64,000 nt of DNA from Cyclobacterium sp. 1_MG-2023 (GTDB lineage: Bacteria > Bacteroidota > Bacteroidia > Cytophagales > Cyclobacteriaceae), in contig NZ_JAUOPC010000010.1 of NCBI RefSeq assembly GCF_030546805.1, positions 186,001-250,000 on the forward strand. The letters run 5' to 3'. Below are positions 16,879 to 26,415 of this stretch, one piece after another. The first letter of the stretch is position 1. Each line of letters starts with the position of its first letter. The position numbers and the translations under genes are program-made. The notes under the pieces were generated by a model. That model was not told the DNA's origin, ran no database searches, and saw only the letters and a program-made list of their open reading frames with translations.

Positions 16879-19251
16879 TTAAAAACGTCTTTTCTGACCA
16901 CTAAATTCCATGGCTTCGCCTTTTCCAAATCCGTAACTTAATCCAAAAGTCACGAACCTGCCACGCATACGATGGCTGTATTGTGAAAAGGTATCCTGAA
17001 TAGTTGTCGTTTCGAATATTCGACTTGCGAAAGCATCTCTAACGCTTAGGTTAAGGATTACTTTTCCTTTGAGTACTTTTTTCCTAACCCCAATATCTGC
17101 CATGGCATAACCACTCATTAGACTCTGGAAAGTTTGTTGTTTTGACTGATAATTGCCCACTAATTCTAGTGCAAAATCTGCCGGGAAATCGATTTTTGTA
17201 GTTAGCCTGGAAGACCATTGGTCTGCATTAAAATCAAATTCCGTAGCTTCATAAGTCCCTTCTCTATGGAAATAGTTGTAATTAAAGTCTCCGTTAAATG
17301 ACAACCAATCCAAAGGAGTGTATTTACCATTTATTTCCCATCCGGTGGTTTTATTGGTTCCAATATTCATGGGCATTGAGATGGCTACATCCCCTTCAAA
17401 TCGGGTGACTCTCTCCACTGTACTAGTAATGTATCTGTGATAGACTGATGAACTTAAAGAAAATGCTTTGTGGTCAAAAATCCCTGTTATTTCATAGCTA
17501 TCCGTCAACTCAGGAAGTAAATCCGGGTTTCCGGTTCTGATGCTGTAGTTGTTTCTAATATTATAGTAAGGATTTAAATCAAACAATCTTGGTCTGGCAA
17601 TTCTTCTGGAGTAACCGGCTTGAAGGCTAAAGTTATCTCTCATTTTATAGGAGGTATGAACCGTAGGGAAAAAGTTGGTGAAGTTTCTGTTGTTTTCTTG
17701 GTCGGTTTGCTCTAGCAGGGTAAACAAATCGGTGTTTTCCATCCTTAAGCCTAATTTTATACCGGCTTTCTCTCCTTCGTAAGAACCGGTACTGTAGATT
17801 CCTAAAACCTTTTGATTGTACAGAAAAGAATTGGATAAATCTGTTACAACTACCCACTCATTGTTTTCCCAATTATTAATTGAATAGTCATTGCCAACGT
17901 CAGTAATCAGGTATTGACCACCGGCTTCAAAGGTTATCTCTTCAGAAAATGGTTGGGTATAATCGGCTTTAAAAGTGTATTCTACCTGCCCAAAGTCCGT
18001 TTGAGTTTGTTGTTGGTCGCTCAAAGCTTCTTCACCAAATTCTGGAGTATTGTTAAAGGAGGATTCCTGGTCTTTCGAAAAGGAGCTACCCAATGCACTT
18101 ACCAATAAAAAATGGTCTTTACTATCAGAGAAGTCTTTTTTATACTGCATCTCAAATTGCCATTTCGGATTGGTAGCAGAAGTCACTTCATCCCTTTGCC
18201 AGGCAGAGGAAACCACATTATCTGCTCCAATAGTGCTATAGTTAATAAGAGAAGTTTCTGACTCCCACTCATAGGCAAAGTTACCGGTAAGGGAAAGTAC
18301 ATTTTGATCATTGATGTGGTAATCTGTACCCAAGATTATATTTAAGAATGATTCTCCCTTGTCCCTTTCTCCATAATTATTTATTTCTGTATTGGTCGTT
18401 TCATTTCTATTATAGCCCTTATAGTTCTCCGGGAATTTTCGTTTACCAAAACCGATTTGACTAAAGAGATTAAATTTTTCTGTTCTTTTATTTAAACTAA
18501 AGCCTAAACTATGATTTTCCGGTACCCCTGTATTTAACGACACAGAACCATTTATTCCACGTTTTTCCTCTTTTTTCAATACGATGTTGATTATTCCGGA
18601 TGTTCCTTCCGCATCGTATTTTGCCGATGGATTGGTTATAACTTCCACACTTTCTATCATATCAGCAGTTAGTGTACCTAGTGCACTTCCACCATCACTA
18701 GTCAAAACAGAAGGTTTACCATTAATCATGATTTGCACACCACCGGCACCTCTCAATTGAATCTGACCTTCGATATCCACTGTGACAGAGGGAACATTAT
18801 TAAGCACTTCAAGTGCACTTGCCCCGGTGCTACTCAAATCCTGGCCTACATTAAAAATTCTTTTATCTAACCTAAACTCTGTCGATGACCGCTCGGCACG
18901 GATGATAACTTCATCCATTAATTTGCTGTCTTCTTCCAACAGTATTGTTCCGAAATCAACTTTGCCATTATTTATTTTATATTCCTCAATGGTCTTAGAG
19001 ATAAAGCCAATGAAACTAATCTCAAGAACAAAGTCTTCTACTTGGGTTATCAGCAACAAGCCACCATCCGCTTTTGTAGTGGTTCCCACCAATAAATTCC
19101 CGGAAGCTTTATCCAGTAATTTAATTGTAGCAAATTCAATTGGGCTTTTGCTTTTGGAGTCCACCACTTTACCGGATACTTCAATATCCTGTGCCAGTGA
19201 AGAAAATAATGTCACAAACAATACTGTGACAAAAGTTAGAAGTCTTTTCAT
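16879..19251 (-). CDS. TonB-dependent-type outer-membrane barrel protein (carboxypeptidase-like plus plug)
   Basis: This 790-residue protein has a signal peptide (MKRLLTFVTVLFVTLFSSLAQ), a carboxypeptidase regulatory-like domain (about 24-105, VSGKVVDSKSKSPIEFATIK), a plug domain (about 125-220, SALEVLNNVPSVTVDIEG, IMINGKPSVL) and a long barrel with many aromatic-ended strands. It belongs to the Bacteroidota branch of TonB-receptor-like proteins with an OMP_b-brl_3-type barrel, which usually lack SusD partners. The ligand is unknown. It is transcribed divergently from a LytS/LytTR pair, with a 27-bp palindrome in between, so regulation by that pair is plausible but not shown. Confidence 0.87.
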   Translation of the reverse strand: MKRLLTFVTVLFVTLFSSLAQDIEVSGKVVDSKSKSPIEFATIKLLDKASGNLLVGTTTKADGGLLLITQVEDFVLEISFIGFISKTIEEYKINNGKVDFGTILLEEDSKLMDEVIIRAERSSTEFRLDKRIFNVGQDLSSTGASALEVLNNVPSVTVDIEGQIQLRGAGGVQIMINGKPSVLTSDGGSALGTLTADMIESVEVITNPSAKYDAEGTSGIINIVLKKEEKRGINGSVSLNTGVPENHSLGFSLNKRTEKFNLFSQIGFGKRKFPENYKGYNRNETTNTEINNYGERDKGESFLNIILGTDYHINDQNVLSLTGNFAYEWESETSLINYSTIGADNVVSSAWQRDEVTSATNPKWQFEMQYKKDFSDSKDHFLLVSALGSSFSKDQESSFNNTPEFGEEALSDQQQTQTDFGQVEYTFKADYTQPFSEEITFEAGGQYLITDVGNDYSINNWENNEWVVVTDLSNSFLYNQKVLGIYSTGSYEGEKAGIKLGLRMENTDLFTLLEQTDQENNRNFTNFFPTVHTSYKMRDNFSLQAGYSRRIARPRLFDLNPYYNIRNNYSIRTGNPDLLPELTDSYEITGIFDHKAFSLSSSVYHRYITSTVERVTRFEGDVAISMPMNIGTNKTTGWEINGKYTPLDWLSFNGDFNYNYFHREGTYEATEFDFNADQWSSRLTTKIDFPADFALELVGNYQSKQQTFQSLMSGYAMADIGVRKKVLKGKVILNLSVRDAFASRIFETTTIQDTFSQYSHRMRGRFVTFGLSYGFGKGEAMEFSGQKRRF

Positions 19252-19294
19252 GAAGTTAAATATTTTCGGTTTATTATTTAAATTTGATAATAAA

Positions 19295-19321
19295 TACCGA
19301 ATACTTATAAAGTATTCGGTA
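19295..19321. promoter_or_regulatory. 27-bp perfect palindrome in the TonB/LytS divergent region
   Basis: TACCGAATACTT, spacer ATA, AAGTATTCGGTA: two 12-bp arms with no mismatch. A related half-site, TTTTCGGTTTA, lies at 19263-19273 closer to the receptor gene. It is 44 bp upstream of the receptor ATG and about 130 bp upstream of the kinase ATG. It may be a dimeric regulator site; a hairpin in the receptor mRNA leader is the alternative. Confidence 0.6.
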
Positions 19322-19449
19322 AACGGCTCTATTTATCTGTCAAACGACATAATTTTGATTTATATGAAAAGCTTGTTGTTTACAGGGATATATTTGGTGT
19401 TCAACCATAAAATTTGTCTATTGGCTTACCGAATCCATATATTTATACC

Positions 19450-20484
19450 ATGAGTAGGCAGCCTATAGTTCAAAACTTATCTAAAAAAGAGTTTTTTTTT
19501 CAACTTGTATTACATGCTTTGGTTTTCAGTTTTTATGTAATTGATAGCAATCATCCTAGTAAGGTCAATTCTTTCCATTGGTATGATGTTGTGTTTTTTC
19601 TCAATTATACCCTAGCCAATCTTTGTATTAGTTATCTTCTATTACCGAAGTTTTTTTATACGAAGAAATACATAGCCTTTTTTGGTTTAACCGTAATAAT
19701 CCTTGCTCTGGTTATTATTATGGAAGAATTCGTGATAGAAAAATGGTATTTTCCTGACTCAAGGGGAGCAGGGTTTCCCGGTGTGATGTTTAGTTTAGGT
19801 CAAATATTGCCGGTTATTGTAATCCTGTCAGGCTTTAAATTTGCTTGGGATGCACTTCGAAACCAAAGGAAAGTAGAAGAGTTGAAAGCCATCATAAAAG
19901 AAGGTGAGTTGACTTTTTTAAAGTCCCAAATAAATCCTCATTTCCTTTTTAATAACCTTAACAATCTTTATTCCTATGCCGTTGTAAAATCGGCAAAAAC
20001 TCCGGAAATTATACTTGAATTAAGCTCAGTACTTCGGTATATGCTGTATGAATGCAAGGAGGCTTCAGTTCCTCTTTCCAAGGAAATAGAGCACCTGAGA
20101 AATTTTACTCGTTTGTATGAAATGCAGATAGAGGAAAGAGGAAAGGTTAGCTTTGTGGCTCCTGAGCAAAATTCAGGTATTGTAATAGCCCCTTTAATTT
20201 TGAATGTTTTTATAGAAAATGCATTTAAACACAGTCAATCCGGTCAATCGGAACAAATCGTGATAGACATTAGGTTGACGATAAATGAGGAAGGGAAATT
20301 AATTTTTGTTTGTCAAAATAACTATAAACCCACTAATTTGGATGCCAATACCGGAAAAGGCATAGGGTTAAGCAATGTTATAAAAAGATTGGACTTGCTT
20401 TATCATGATGCGCATGAGTTGGAGATTCAGCAGACGGATTCAATGTATAAGGTAACTTTAGAAATGGTATTGAACAAAAACTAA
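19450..20484 (+). CDS. LytS-type sensor histidine kinase
   Basis: This 344-residue inner-membrane kinase has about four hydrophobic segments in the first 130 residues and then a His_kinase (PF06580) domain. The phosphoacceptor is His164 in NPHFLFNNLNNLYSY, and an ATPase domain follows (IVIAPLILNVFIENAFKHS is the N-box; GKGIGLSNVIKRLDLLY the G-box). No extracellular sensor domain is visible, so the signal is probably sensed in the membrane. I chose the ATG at 19450 (MSRQPIVQNLSKKEF) over one 12 codons upstream because it fits family N-termini. TAATTTTG at 19350-19357 may be a -7 promoter element. The response regulator gene begins 1 bp after the stop. Confidence 0.88.
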   Translation: MSRQPIVQNLSKKEFFFQLVLHALVFSFYVIDSNHPSKVNSFHWYDVVFFLNYTLANLCISYLLLPKFFYTKKYIAFFGLTVIILALVIIMEEFVIEKWYFPDSRGAGFPGVMFSLGQILPVIVILSGFKFAWDALRNQRKVEELKAIIKEGELTFLKSQINPHFLFNNLNNLYSYAVVKSAKTPEIILELSSVLRYMLYECKEASVPLSKEIEHLRNFTRLYEMQIEERGKVSFVAPEQNSGIVIAPLILNVFIENAFKHSQSGQSEQIVIDIRLTINEEGKLIFVCQNNYKPTNLDANTGKGIGLSNVIKRLDLLYHDAHELEIQQTDSMYKVTLEMVLNKN

Positions 20485-20485
20485 T

Positions 20486-21190
20486 ATGAACTGTATCATA
20501 ATAGAAGACCAGCCACCTGCACAAAGAATACTTAAAAAATACATAGATGACTTGGGGACTTTAGAACTAAAAGGTACATTTAGTGACCCCATTTTAGCCA
20601 TGAGTTTTTTGAATGTCAATGATATAGATTTGATTTTTTTGGACATACACCTGCCAAGGTTAACAGGCTTAGAGTTTCTCAAAAGTCTCAATAAAAAGCC
20701 ATATATTATTCTTACAACGGCTTATTCCGAATATGCTTTAGAAAGCTATGAGCTCGATGTGTTGGACTATTTATTGAAACCTTTTTCTTTTTTAAGGTTT
20801 GTAAAGGCAGTAGGGAAGGTCCCCTCTGCAGGTTCTTCAATGCCTAAAGAATATGTTCCAAATAAACCTGACCAGCAAAGAAAGGAACACTTTGTTAAAT
20901 TAGGTTATGATCATATTCGTATTCCTTTTCAGGATATCATATACCTCCAAGCAGATGGGGATTATTGCGACATTATTCTTCCGGAAAAAAAATACCTGTC
21001 CTCAGAACCCATGAGAAAGTGGTTGGAATTATTAGATGAACAGCAGTTTGTGCGTATTCATAAATCCTTTATTGTAAATATTTCCCAAGTAGAAAAGGTT
21101 TCCGGCAATATGATTACCTTACTCAATGGGGAGCAGTTGCCAATTGGCAGGGCTTTTAAGGAAGCTTTTACTGAAAGGTTTCTCAAATAA
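20486..21190 (+). CDS. LytTR family response regulator
   Basis: This 234-residue regulator has a receiver domain (about 1-120) with the phosphoacceptor Asp53 in LIFLDIHLPRLTG, and a C-terminal LytTR DNA-binding domain (about 136-232) with ADGDYCDIILPEKKYL and FVRIHKSFIVNISQVEKV. It is almost certainly the partner of the kinase encoded 1 bp upstream. LytTR proteins bind pairs of direct repeats, so the inverted repeat at 19295-19321 is not an obvious LytTR site. Targets are unknown; the divergent TonB-type receptor is the nearest candidate. The gene is convergent with the DUF1080 gene, with only 5 bp between the stops. Confidence 0.9.
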   Translation: MNCIIIEDQPPAQRILKKYIDDLGTLELKGTFSDPILAMSFLNVNDIDLIFLDIHLPRLTGLEFLKSLNKKPYIILTTAYSEYALESYELDVLDYLLKPFSFLRFVKAVGKVPSAGSSMPKEYVPNKPDQQRKEHFVKLGYDHIRIPFQDIIYLQADGDYCDIILPEKKYLSSEPMRKWLELLDEQQFVRIHKSFIVNISQVEKVSGNMITLLNGEQLPIGRAFKEAFTERFLK

Positions 21191-21195
21191 AATAA

Positions 21196-22029
21196 TTAGT
21201 GAATGGCTTTTATTTTAATGTTTTTAAATTCTACACCTTGACCCTCTGCTTGTAATCCAATGTAACCTTCCTTTAATAATTTCCCGTCTTCTTTATAGGT
21301 TGGATCAAATCGGGTGGCAACACCACCTCCTATTTGTGGTTTGGTATATTGAAGCACTTCTTCACCATTTACTTTATGTATTACAAGAGAATCACTGTAT
21401 ACGATTAATTCTGCATGCACCCACTCATCCCAAGGAAAGGTAGGAGAGCTTGAGTTAATGCAATGCCTGGGATCCATTTCTCCTTCAAAGTAAACTTCAG
21501 TACCCGGAGAGCACATGTTTCCGGTAGGTCTTGGCTTACCATCCCCGGCATCTGCAAGCATTTGATATTCTACCGATATTGGCCAGTCTTGCTCCTTTAG
21601 TATGGTAGCAGGGGCTTGAGAGTGAAACATCACCCCACTGTTTCTGTAGGTATAGCTTGGTGCATCTTCCATCCATTGGTCAGTGAAACGATAATCGAAT
21701 TTGAGATGGAAGGAAGCATAGGGTTTTTGGTAGAAAAGGTGGCCATAGCGCTCATCGAAACTTTCATAGCCATCATAATTTACCTGAATTACCCCATCTA
21801 CCACTCGGAAAGTATTGGCAAAATTGTCTCCTGATTCATGGTGCTGAAACTTAGGGGTCCAACCTTCCAGATTTTCTCCATTGAAAATGATCTCCCATGG
21901 CTCTTCGGTAGTCTCCTCAGTTGTTTTCGATTCACTCTTAGCACAAGAGGAGATAAATAATAGAAGGATGAGCCACGTAAAAGTGGACGAAATGTATTTT
22001 TGTTGATATTTGATCAATGACCACTTCAT
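21196..22029 (-). CDS. DUF1080 / 3-keto-disaccharide hydrolase-type lipoprotein
   Basis: This 277-residue exported protein has a signal peptide ending in ISSC (lipoprotein). The remainder matches the DUF1080 (PF06439) concanavalin-like fold: EIIFNGENLEGWTPK at the start, AYFHLK-type strand ASFHLKFDYRF, GVMFHSQAP in the middle and GYIGLQAEGQGVEFKNIKIK at the end. Members are now called 3-keto-disaccharide hydrolases because some cleave 3-keto-glycosides. No 3-dehydrogenase gene (GMC or GFO/IDH type) is adjacent, so the substrate is open. The upstream SulP gene ends 39 bp before this start on the same strand, so the two may be cotranscribed. Confidence 0.85.
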   Translation of the reverse strand: MKWSLIKYQQKYISSTFTWLILLLFISSCAKSESKTTEETTEEPWEIIFNGENLEGWTPKFQHHESGDNFANTFRVVDGVIQVNYDGYESFDERYGHLFYQKPYASFHLKFDYRFTDQWMEDAPSYTYRNSGVMFHSQAPATILKEQDWPISVEYQMLADAGDGKPRPTGNMCSPGTEVYFEGEMDPRHCINSSSPTFPWDEWVHAELIVYSDSLVIHKVNGEEVLQYTKPQIGGGVATRFDPTYKEDGKLLKEGYIGLQAEGQGVEFKNIKIKAIH

Positions 22030-22068
22030 TTTTCTTGTATTAATGGGTAAACTGTTACAAATACTAAG

Positions 22069-24306
22069 TTAAGAATTATAATTGGTTACTTTTTCGGAAA
22101 CATAGAGTGGAGAAAAGTCTATTTTACCTGATTTTCTGTCAAAAATGGCGGTACATAAACCAATACTACCTTGTGAAATCTCGTAGTTTAAGTAACTGTT
22201 TTGAGTGAGAATTAGGTTTTTAGAATACCCTAGATTCCAGGTCATCAACCGTTCAGACCATTCCTCCAAGCTGGCAATGGTTAGCTGTTCAGGAGAAAAA
22301 AACTTTTCCTTTATTGCAGGAATCAAGAGGGGACTAGCGCCGGAATCAGGATCTTCCACCAGCCTTTTTAATGAGGCTAAAATTAACTTATTGGAAGTAT
22401 TTCCCATTATTAAAATCAACTTGGCTTTCTGTTTTCTACAAGAAATTTCTATACTTTCGATCAGATGTTTGTCCAATAAATTTCCTGCCACTTTGAGAGG
22501 AATAAGATCTCCTATTCCAGTGTTCATAAGCATGTTGAGAGGTTCCCGCATATCTATGCAGTTGACCATTACAGCCAAGGGATCAACCTTAATAAAATCT
22601 TTTAGCTTTTTGTTTTGATACCTTCGGGAAACCAAATCACCATCGATATAGCGTTTATTTCCTTCCTCAAGAAAGTTTAATATTTTTTGAGGAGAATTTA
22701 AATCGTTTCTGTCTTGCGGATCTTTTCGGTCTAGAATTATTTTTTTCTTGGCAGAAAAATTCTCCCCCATACCCAGAATAGAAAAATCGATATTGTTTTC
22801 TATAGCAAAGGTTTGCTTATAATCTTCGAATATTTCGATAATATCAGGTTCAATATACGAGGAAAAAGAAGCATCTACGATTACTTTTGAGCCCTTTGGC
22901 AGATTCCATAAAGTCCTTTTAATGGCAGGCTTATTTAAAAAAGAAACTTCATTTGAAAGCTCCAATCGAATGGTCTTTTTCTTGCTGGAAGGGTTGGTAG
23001 CCTCAATAAAGTAAGGATTGTGAAAATTGCTTCTAAGTAGGAAAAAAACACTTATGGCAGACCCAATCAATACACCCAATAAAACATCCGTAAGAAGAAT
23101 GGCTATTATGGTCACAACAAAAGGTAAAAATTGAGGCCAGCCTTTATGGTACATTTGGCGGATCATTTGGTATGATGTAAGCTTGTACCCTACTAAAAGC
23201 AGAATACTGGCAAGGGATGCCAAAGGAATTAAATTGATGATATTGCTGAGAAATAGCACACTAATCATCAAAAGAAACCCATGGAGGAGTGTGGAAAGTT
23301 TGGATTCCGCACCTGCCTCAATATTAACTGAGCTGCGCACAATTACCGAGGTAATCGGAATGCCTCCTAATAATCCCGTTAAGGTATTTCCAACCCCCTG
23401 AGCGACCAATTCTTGGTTGGGTGGACTTCTTCTTTTGTGGGGGTCTAGGTTGTCTGTGGCCTCCAAATTCAATAAAGTGGCAATGGAGCCAATTAAGGCA
23501 ATGGTGAAGGCATAGGTCCAAACCTTTCCATCATAGATAGCAGAAAAATCAGGAAATGTGAAGAGAGAGCTAAAGTGACTGATTTCTGGAATATTGACAA
23601 GGTGGACTCCATCTAGAAATAACGCCGGAACAAATACCTTAAAGACCTGGTTAAGCGCCACTCCAAGGATGACCACAAAAAGTGAAGGTGGGAATAATTT
23701 AAGCTTTTTGAGTGGCGTTTTATCCCAAAAAATCATTATTCCCAATGATATGATAGACAAAACCAATGCTCCTGGAGCAATGGAAGAAACCACCATAAGT
23801 ACTCTTTCATTTAAACCTGTGAATGTATCTTGAGAGTAGTCCAAAAGCCTGCTATCATCGATTTCCACCCCAACGGCATAAGGCAATTGTGAAAAAACCA
23901 ATATCAGGCCTATGGCAGCCAAAAGGCCTTTTATAATATTGGTAGGGATATAATCGGCTATTCCACCAGCCTTTAAAAATCCCAAAGCGATTTGTATCAA
24001 ACCACCTATCATCAAAGCCAACAAGAATACCTGAAAAGAACCTAACAATTGGATGGCAACCAATACCACAGCTGACAAGCTTGCGGCTGGGCCGGAAACA
24101 CTGGTATGAGACCGACTCAACAAGCCTACAACCAATCCTCCGATCATTCCTGAGATAAGCCCTGAAATTAAAGGAGCGCCACTCGCAAGCGCTATTCCTA
24201 AACACAAAGGTAGGGCTACTAAAAAAACCACAATCCCAGAGGGGATGTCTTTCGATGGGTTTTTAAAGATCCCCTGGCTTAATGTATTTTTTTCCTTTTT
24301 ATCCAT
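22069..24306 (-). CDS. SulP anion transporter with STAS and degenerate carbonic-anhydrase domain
   Basis: This 745-residue protein has three parts. Residues 1 to about 430 form a SulP membrane transporter (IPSGIVVFLVALPLCLGIALASG; SVSGPAASLSAVV). Residues about 438-520 are a STAS domain (KTIRLELSNEVSFLNK, KVIVDASF). From about 535 a beta-carbonic-anhydrase domain follows (ILNFLEEGNKRYIDGD). SulP-carbonic anhydrase fusions are known and are thought to move bicarbonate. Here the enzyme part looks dead: the first zinc motif keeps Cys583, Asp585 and Arg587 (CIDMR for CXDSR), but the HXXC motif reads N636-T-S-N639, losing both remaining zinc ligands. Transport may be intact while catalysis is lost. 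Bicarbonate or sulfate remain possible substrates. Confidence 0.88.
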   Translation of the reverse strand: MDKKEKNTLSQGIFKNPSKDIPSGIVVFLVALPLCLGIALASGAPLISGLISGMIGGLVVGLLSRSHTSVSGPAASLSAVVLVAIQLLGSFQVFLLALMIGGLIQIALGFLKAGGIADYIPTNIIKGLLAAIGLILVFSQLPYAVGVEIDDSRLLDYSQDTFTGLNERVLMVVSSIAPGALVLSIISLGIMIFWDKTPLKKLKLFPPSLFVVILGVALNQVFKVFVPALFLDGVHLVNIPEISHFSSLFTFPDFSAIYDGKVWTYAFTIALIGSIATLLNLEATDNLDPHKRRSPPNQELVAQGVGNTLTGLLGGIPITSVIVRSSVNIEAGAESKLSTLLHGFLLMISVLFLSNIINLIPLASLASILLLVGYKLTSYQMIRQMYHKGWPQFLPFVVTIIAILLTDVLLGVLIGSAISVFFLLRSNFHNPYFIEATNPSSKKKTIRLELSNEVSFLNKPAIKRTLWNLPKGSKVIVDASFSSYIEPDIIEIFEDYKQTFAIENNIDFSILGMGENFSAKKKIILDRKDPQDRNDLNSPQKILNFLEEGNKRYIDGDLVSRRYQNKKLKDFIKVDPLAVMVNCIDMREPLNMLMNTGIGDLIPLKVAGNLLDKHLIESIEISCRKQKAKLILIMGNTSNKLILASLKRLVEDPDSGASPLLIPAIKEKFFSPEQLTIASLEEWSERLMTWNLGYSKNLILTQNSYLNYEISQGSIGLCTAIFDRKSGKIDFSPLYVSEKVTNYNS

Positions 24307-24545
24307 TCGTTTTTAGTTGAATGTTAATTAATTAGAATGATATCAGTTAAAATAAAAAATATGAATCAACAATGTTCCCAGGAGAATGAAGGGTAAATAT
24401 TTTCCTTTCAAATAAAATCCTTTTAACAAAAATAGAATAAGAATTAATAAAAAATTATCCTAACTCCTAAATATTTATTTCAAAGAAAAAATTTATCTTT
24501 AATCTTTAGATTTTTTAAATAGAAAGCAAAAAACCCAAATGCCCT

Positions 24546-25844
24546 ATGAAAATTACAAAGCTTTACTACACTATTTCTGTAATTCTATTCAGTTTATTAA
24601 CTTTAAAACCTGCCGTAGGTCAAACCAATCCCTCAGATTTTATTTATGGTGATATGCTGCCTGATGCTCCGGAGTTGGCAGAGCGGGGAAAGTATAAGGT
24701 TGGCGTAAAGACTTTAAACTTTCTACATAAAGATCAGCCGGACGTGGCCAATTTTAATAAGAATGAAAAACCCAATTATGACAGACCCTTAAAAGTTGAA
24801 GTATGGTATCCGGCAGTGGGAGATACCCAAACAGAAACTATTTACAAAGATTTTATTGGACTTGCAAACGATGAAAAACGTCCACTTTCTCCATTCTCCT
24901 TCAAAGGAAGAGCAGAACGAGACGCTCTTCCCAAAAATGATGAAGGAGCATTCCCATTGGTAATTGTTTCTCATGGCTATGTGGGTTCCAGATATTTGAT
25001 GACTTACCTTACGGAAAACCTGGCTTCTAAAGGTTATGTGGTAGCAGCTATTCACCATACAGAGTCCACTTTTGAAGATCCGGGTAAATTTTCTAGTACA
25101 CTTTATCATCGACCAATAGACGATTTATTTGTACTCAATGAAATGGAGAAATTGGGCAAGAAGGGGGCAGATGGCATATTGGCAGGGATGATTGATGTGG
25201 AGAATACAGCCTTAGTAGGTTATTCAATGGGTGGATATGGTGCCTTAAATGCAGCAGGCGCAGGTTTTTCATCAGGTTTTGGAGGTTTTTTTAAACAAAT
25301 GACTGGAGGCAGTGACCTAATAATGGAACGAAGTATTTCTCATCCTTCTTATGCAGCATCTGTTGATCCAAGGATCAAGGCTGTAGTGGCTTTTGCTCCA
25401 TGGGGTATGGCAAGGGGAGTTTGGGATAGTGAAGGATTAGCCAACCTTAAAACCCCTGTGTTTTTCGTAGCAGGCGATCAGGATGATATTTCTGGCTACG
25501 AAGATGGGATCAAAGCTATTTTTGATGGCGCTGTCAATGCTAATAGGTACTTGTTGACCTATATTAATGCCCGACACAATGTAGCACCTAACCCACCTCC
25601 GGCGGCATCCTTACAAAAGGGGATGCATCTTGATGAGTATTTGCGTTATGCAGAACCCGCTTGGGACCAAAGAAGGATAAACAATATCAATCAACATTTT
25701 GTAACAGTTTTCTTGGGGATTCACCTAAAAGGTAAAGACTATTCATCCTTTCTTGATCTAACTGAGGATTCTTTGGAAGAAACTTGGAAAGGTTTTAAAC
25801 CTAGAACCTCTATAGGTTTAGAGTTGAGACATTTAGAACCATAG
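24546..25844 (+). CDS. Secreted alpha/beta hydrolase (PAF-acetylhydrolase/dienelactone-like)
   Basis: This 432-residue protein has a signal peptide (core ISVILFSLLTLKPAVG). The alpha/beta-hydrolase core shows an oxyanion segment PLVIVSHGYVGSR, the nucleophile Ser227 in the elbow GYSMGG, an acid candidate in FVAGDQDDISG and a His candidate in NARHNV. The early segment RPLKVEVWYPA resembles the platelet-activating-factor acetylhydrolase-like family, in which bacterial members are broad-range esterases. The substrate is unknown. A lipoprotein gene follows after 52 bp and may be cotranscribed. The ATG is preceded by an A-rich stretch, normal for this phylum. Confidence 0.82.
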   Translation: MKITKLYYTISVILFSLLTLKPAVGQTNPSDFIYGDMLPDAPELAERGKYKVGVKTLNFLHKDQPDVANFNKNEKPNYDRPLKVEVWYPAVGDTQTETIYKDFIGLANDEKRPLSPFSFKGRAERDALPKNDEGAFPLVIVSHGYVGSRYLMTYLTENLASKGYVVAAIHHTESTFEDPGKFSSTLYHRPIDDLFVLNEMEKLGKKGADGILAGMIDVENTALVGYSMGGYGALNAAGAGFSSGFGGFFKQMTGGSDLIMERSISHPSYAASVDPRIKAVVAFAPWGMARGVWDSEGLANLKTPVFFVAGDQDDISGYEDGIKAIFDGAVNANRYLLTYINARHNVAPNPPPAASLQKGMHLDEYLRYAEPAWDQRRINNINQHFVTVFLGIHLKGKDYSSFLDLTEDSLEETWKGFKPRTSIGLELRHLEP

Positions 25845-25896
25845 ATACGATTAATATTTTTTATATTTAGGTTTAATTAACCGAAACATATGTATT

Positions 25897-26415
25897 ATGA
25901 AAAGTATAAGGTGTTTTGTGATCGCGTTCTGTTTCCTAGGCTTAATGGCCTGCAATAAAAATGAAGAAGAACCTCTTCAAAATGTTGAGGTTGAGAATTA
26001 TATTGCCCTACTTGTCAAAGGTGAATTTACAGCAATGGATTTGCCGGTATTTACTGAAGCAGATATACCTAAACTGTTGACTTATAGAAATAAAACCGAA
26101 AAAATCACCAATTTCCCTAGGAATATGATTTCTTCGTACATGAATAAGGAATGTTCTTTGGGGATGTATGTATTATGGACCATAGAATCGATTCGTGCAG
26201 TTGCGATTGATAGCGAATATTTAATAGGAAGATTTCCTTCTCAAAATCCGGTGGTGAAAGAAAGGAGCGGCGGTTTCGATCTTGTACCGGAAGAGGATGC
26301 GCATCCCATAGTGGCTCAAGCTTATTTAGAATGGTGGCAGAATAATCAAGGCAGAAGTTTTGAAGAATTCAAAGTGGCTGACCCATTGCTTGATACAGGT
26401 TTGAGTTGGCATTAA
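25897..26415 (+). CDS. DUF4943-like lipoprotein
   Basis: This 172-residue protein has a lipoprotein signal ending in GLMAC. The mature sequence (VENYIALLVKGEFTAMDLPVF, DIPKLLTYRNKTEKITNFPRN, LGMYVLWTIESIRAV) resembles the DUF4943 family of Bacteroidota lipoproteins, recalled from memory and not searched. No enzymatic motif is evident. A role near the esterase encoded just upstream is possible because the two genes are 52 bp apart on the same strand. Function unknown. Confidence 0.65.
   Translation: MKSIRCFVIAFCFLGLMACNKNEEEPLQNVEVENYIALLVKGEFTAMDLPVFTEADIPKLLTYRNKTEKITNFPRNMISSYMNKECSLGMYVLWTIESIRAVAIDSEYLIGRFPSQNPVVKERSGGFDLVPEEDAHPIVAQAYLEWWQNNQGRSFEEFKVADPLLDTGLSWH

Noticed and set aside
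18782-19453. Long open frame opposite the TonB-type receptor N-terminus
   Set aside because: It is antisense to a well-supported gene and has no recognisable domain.
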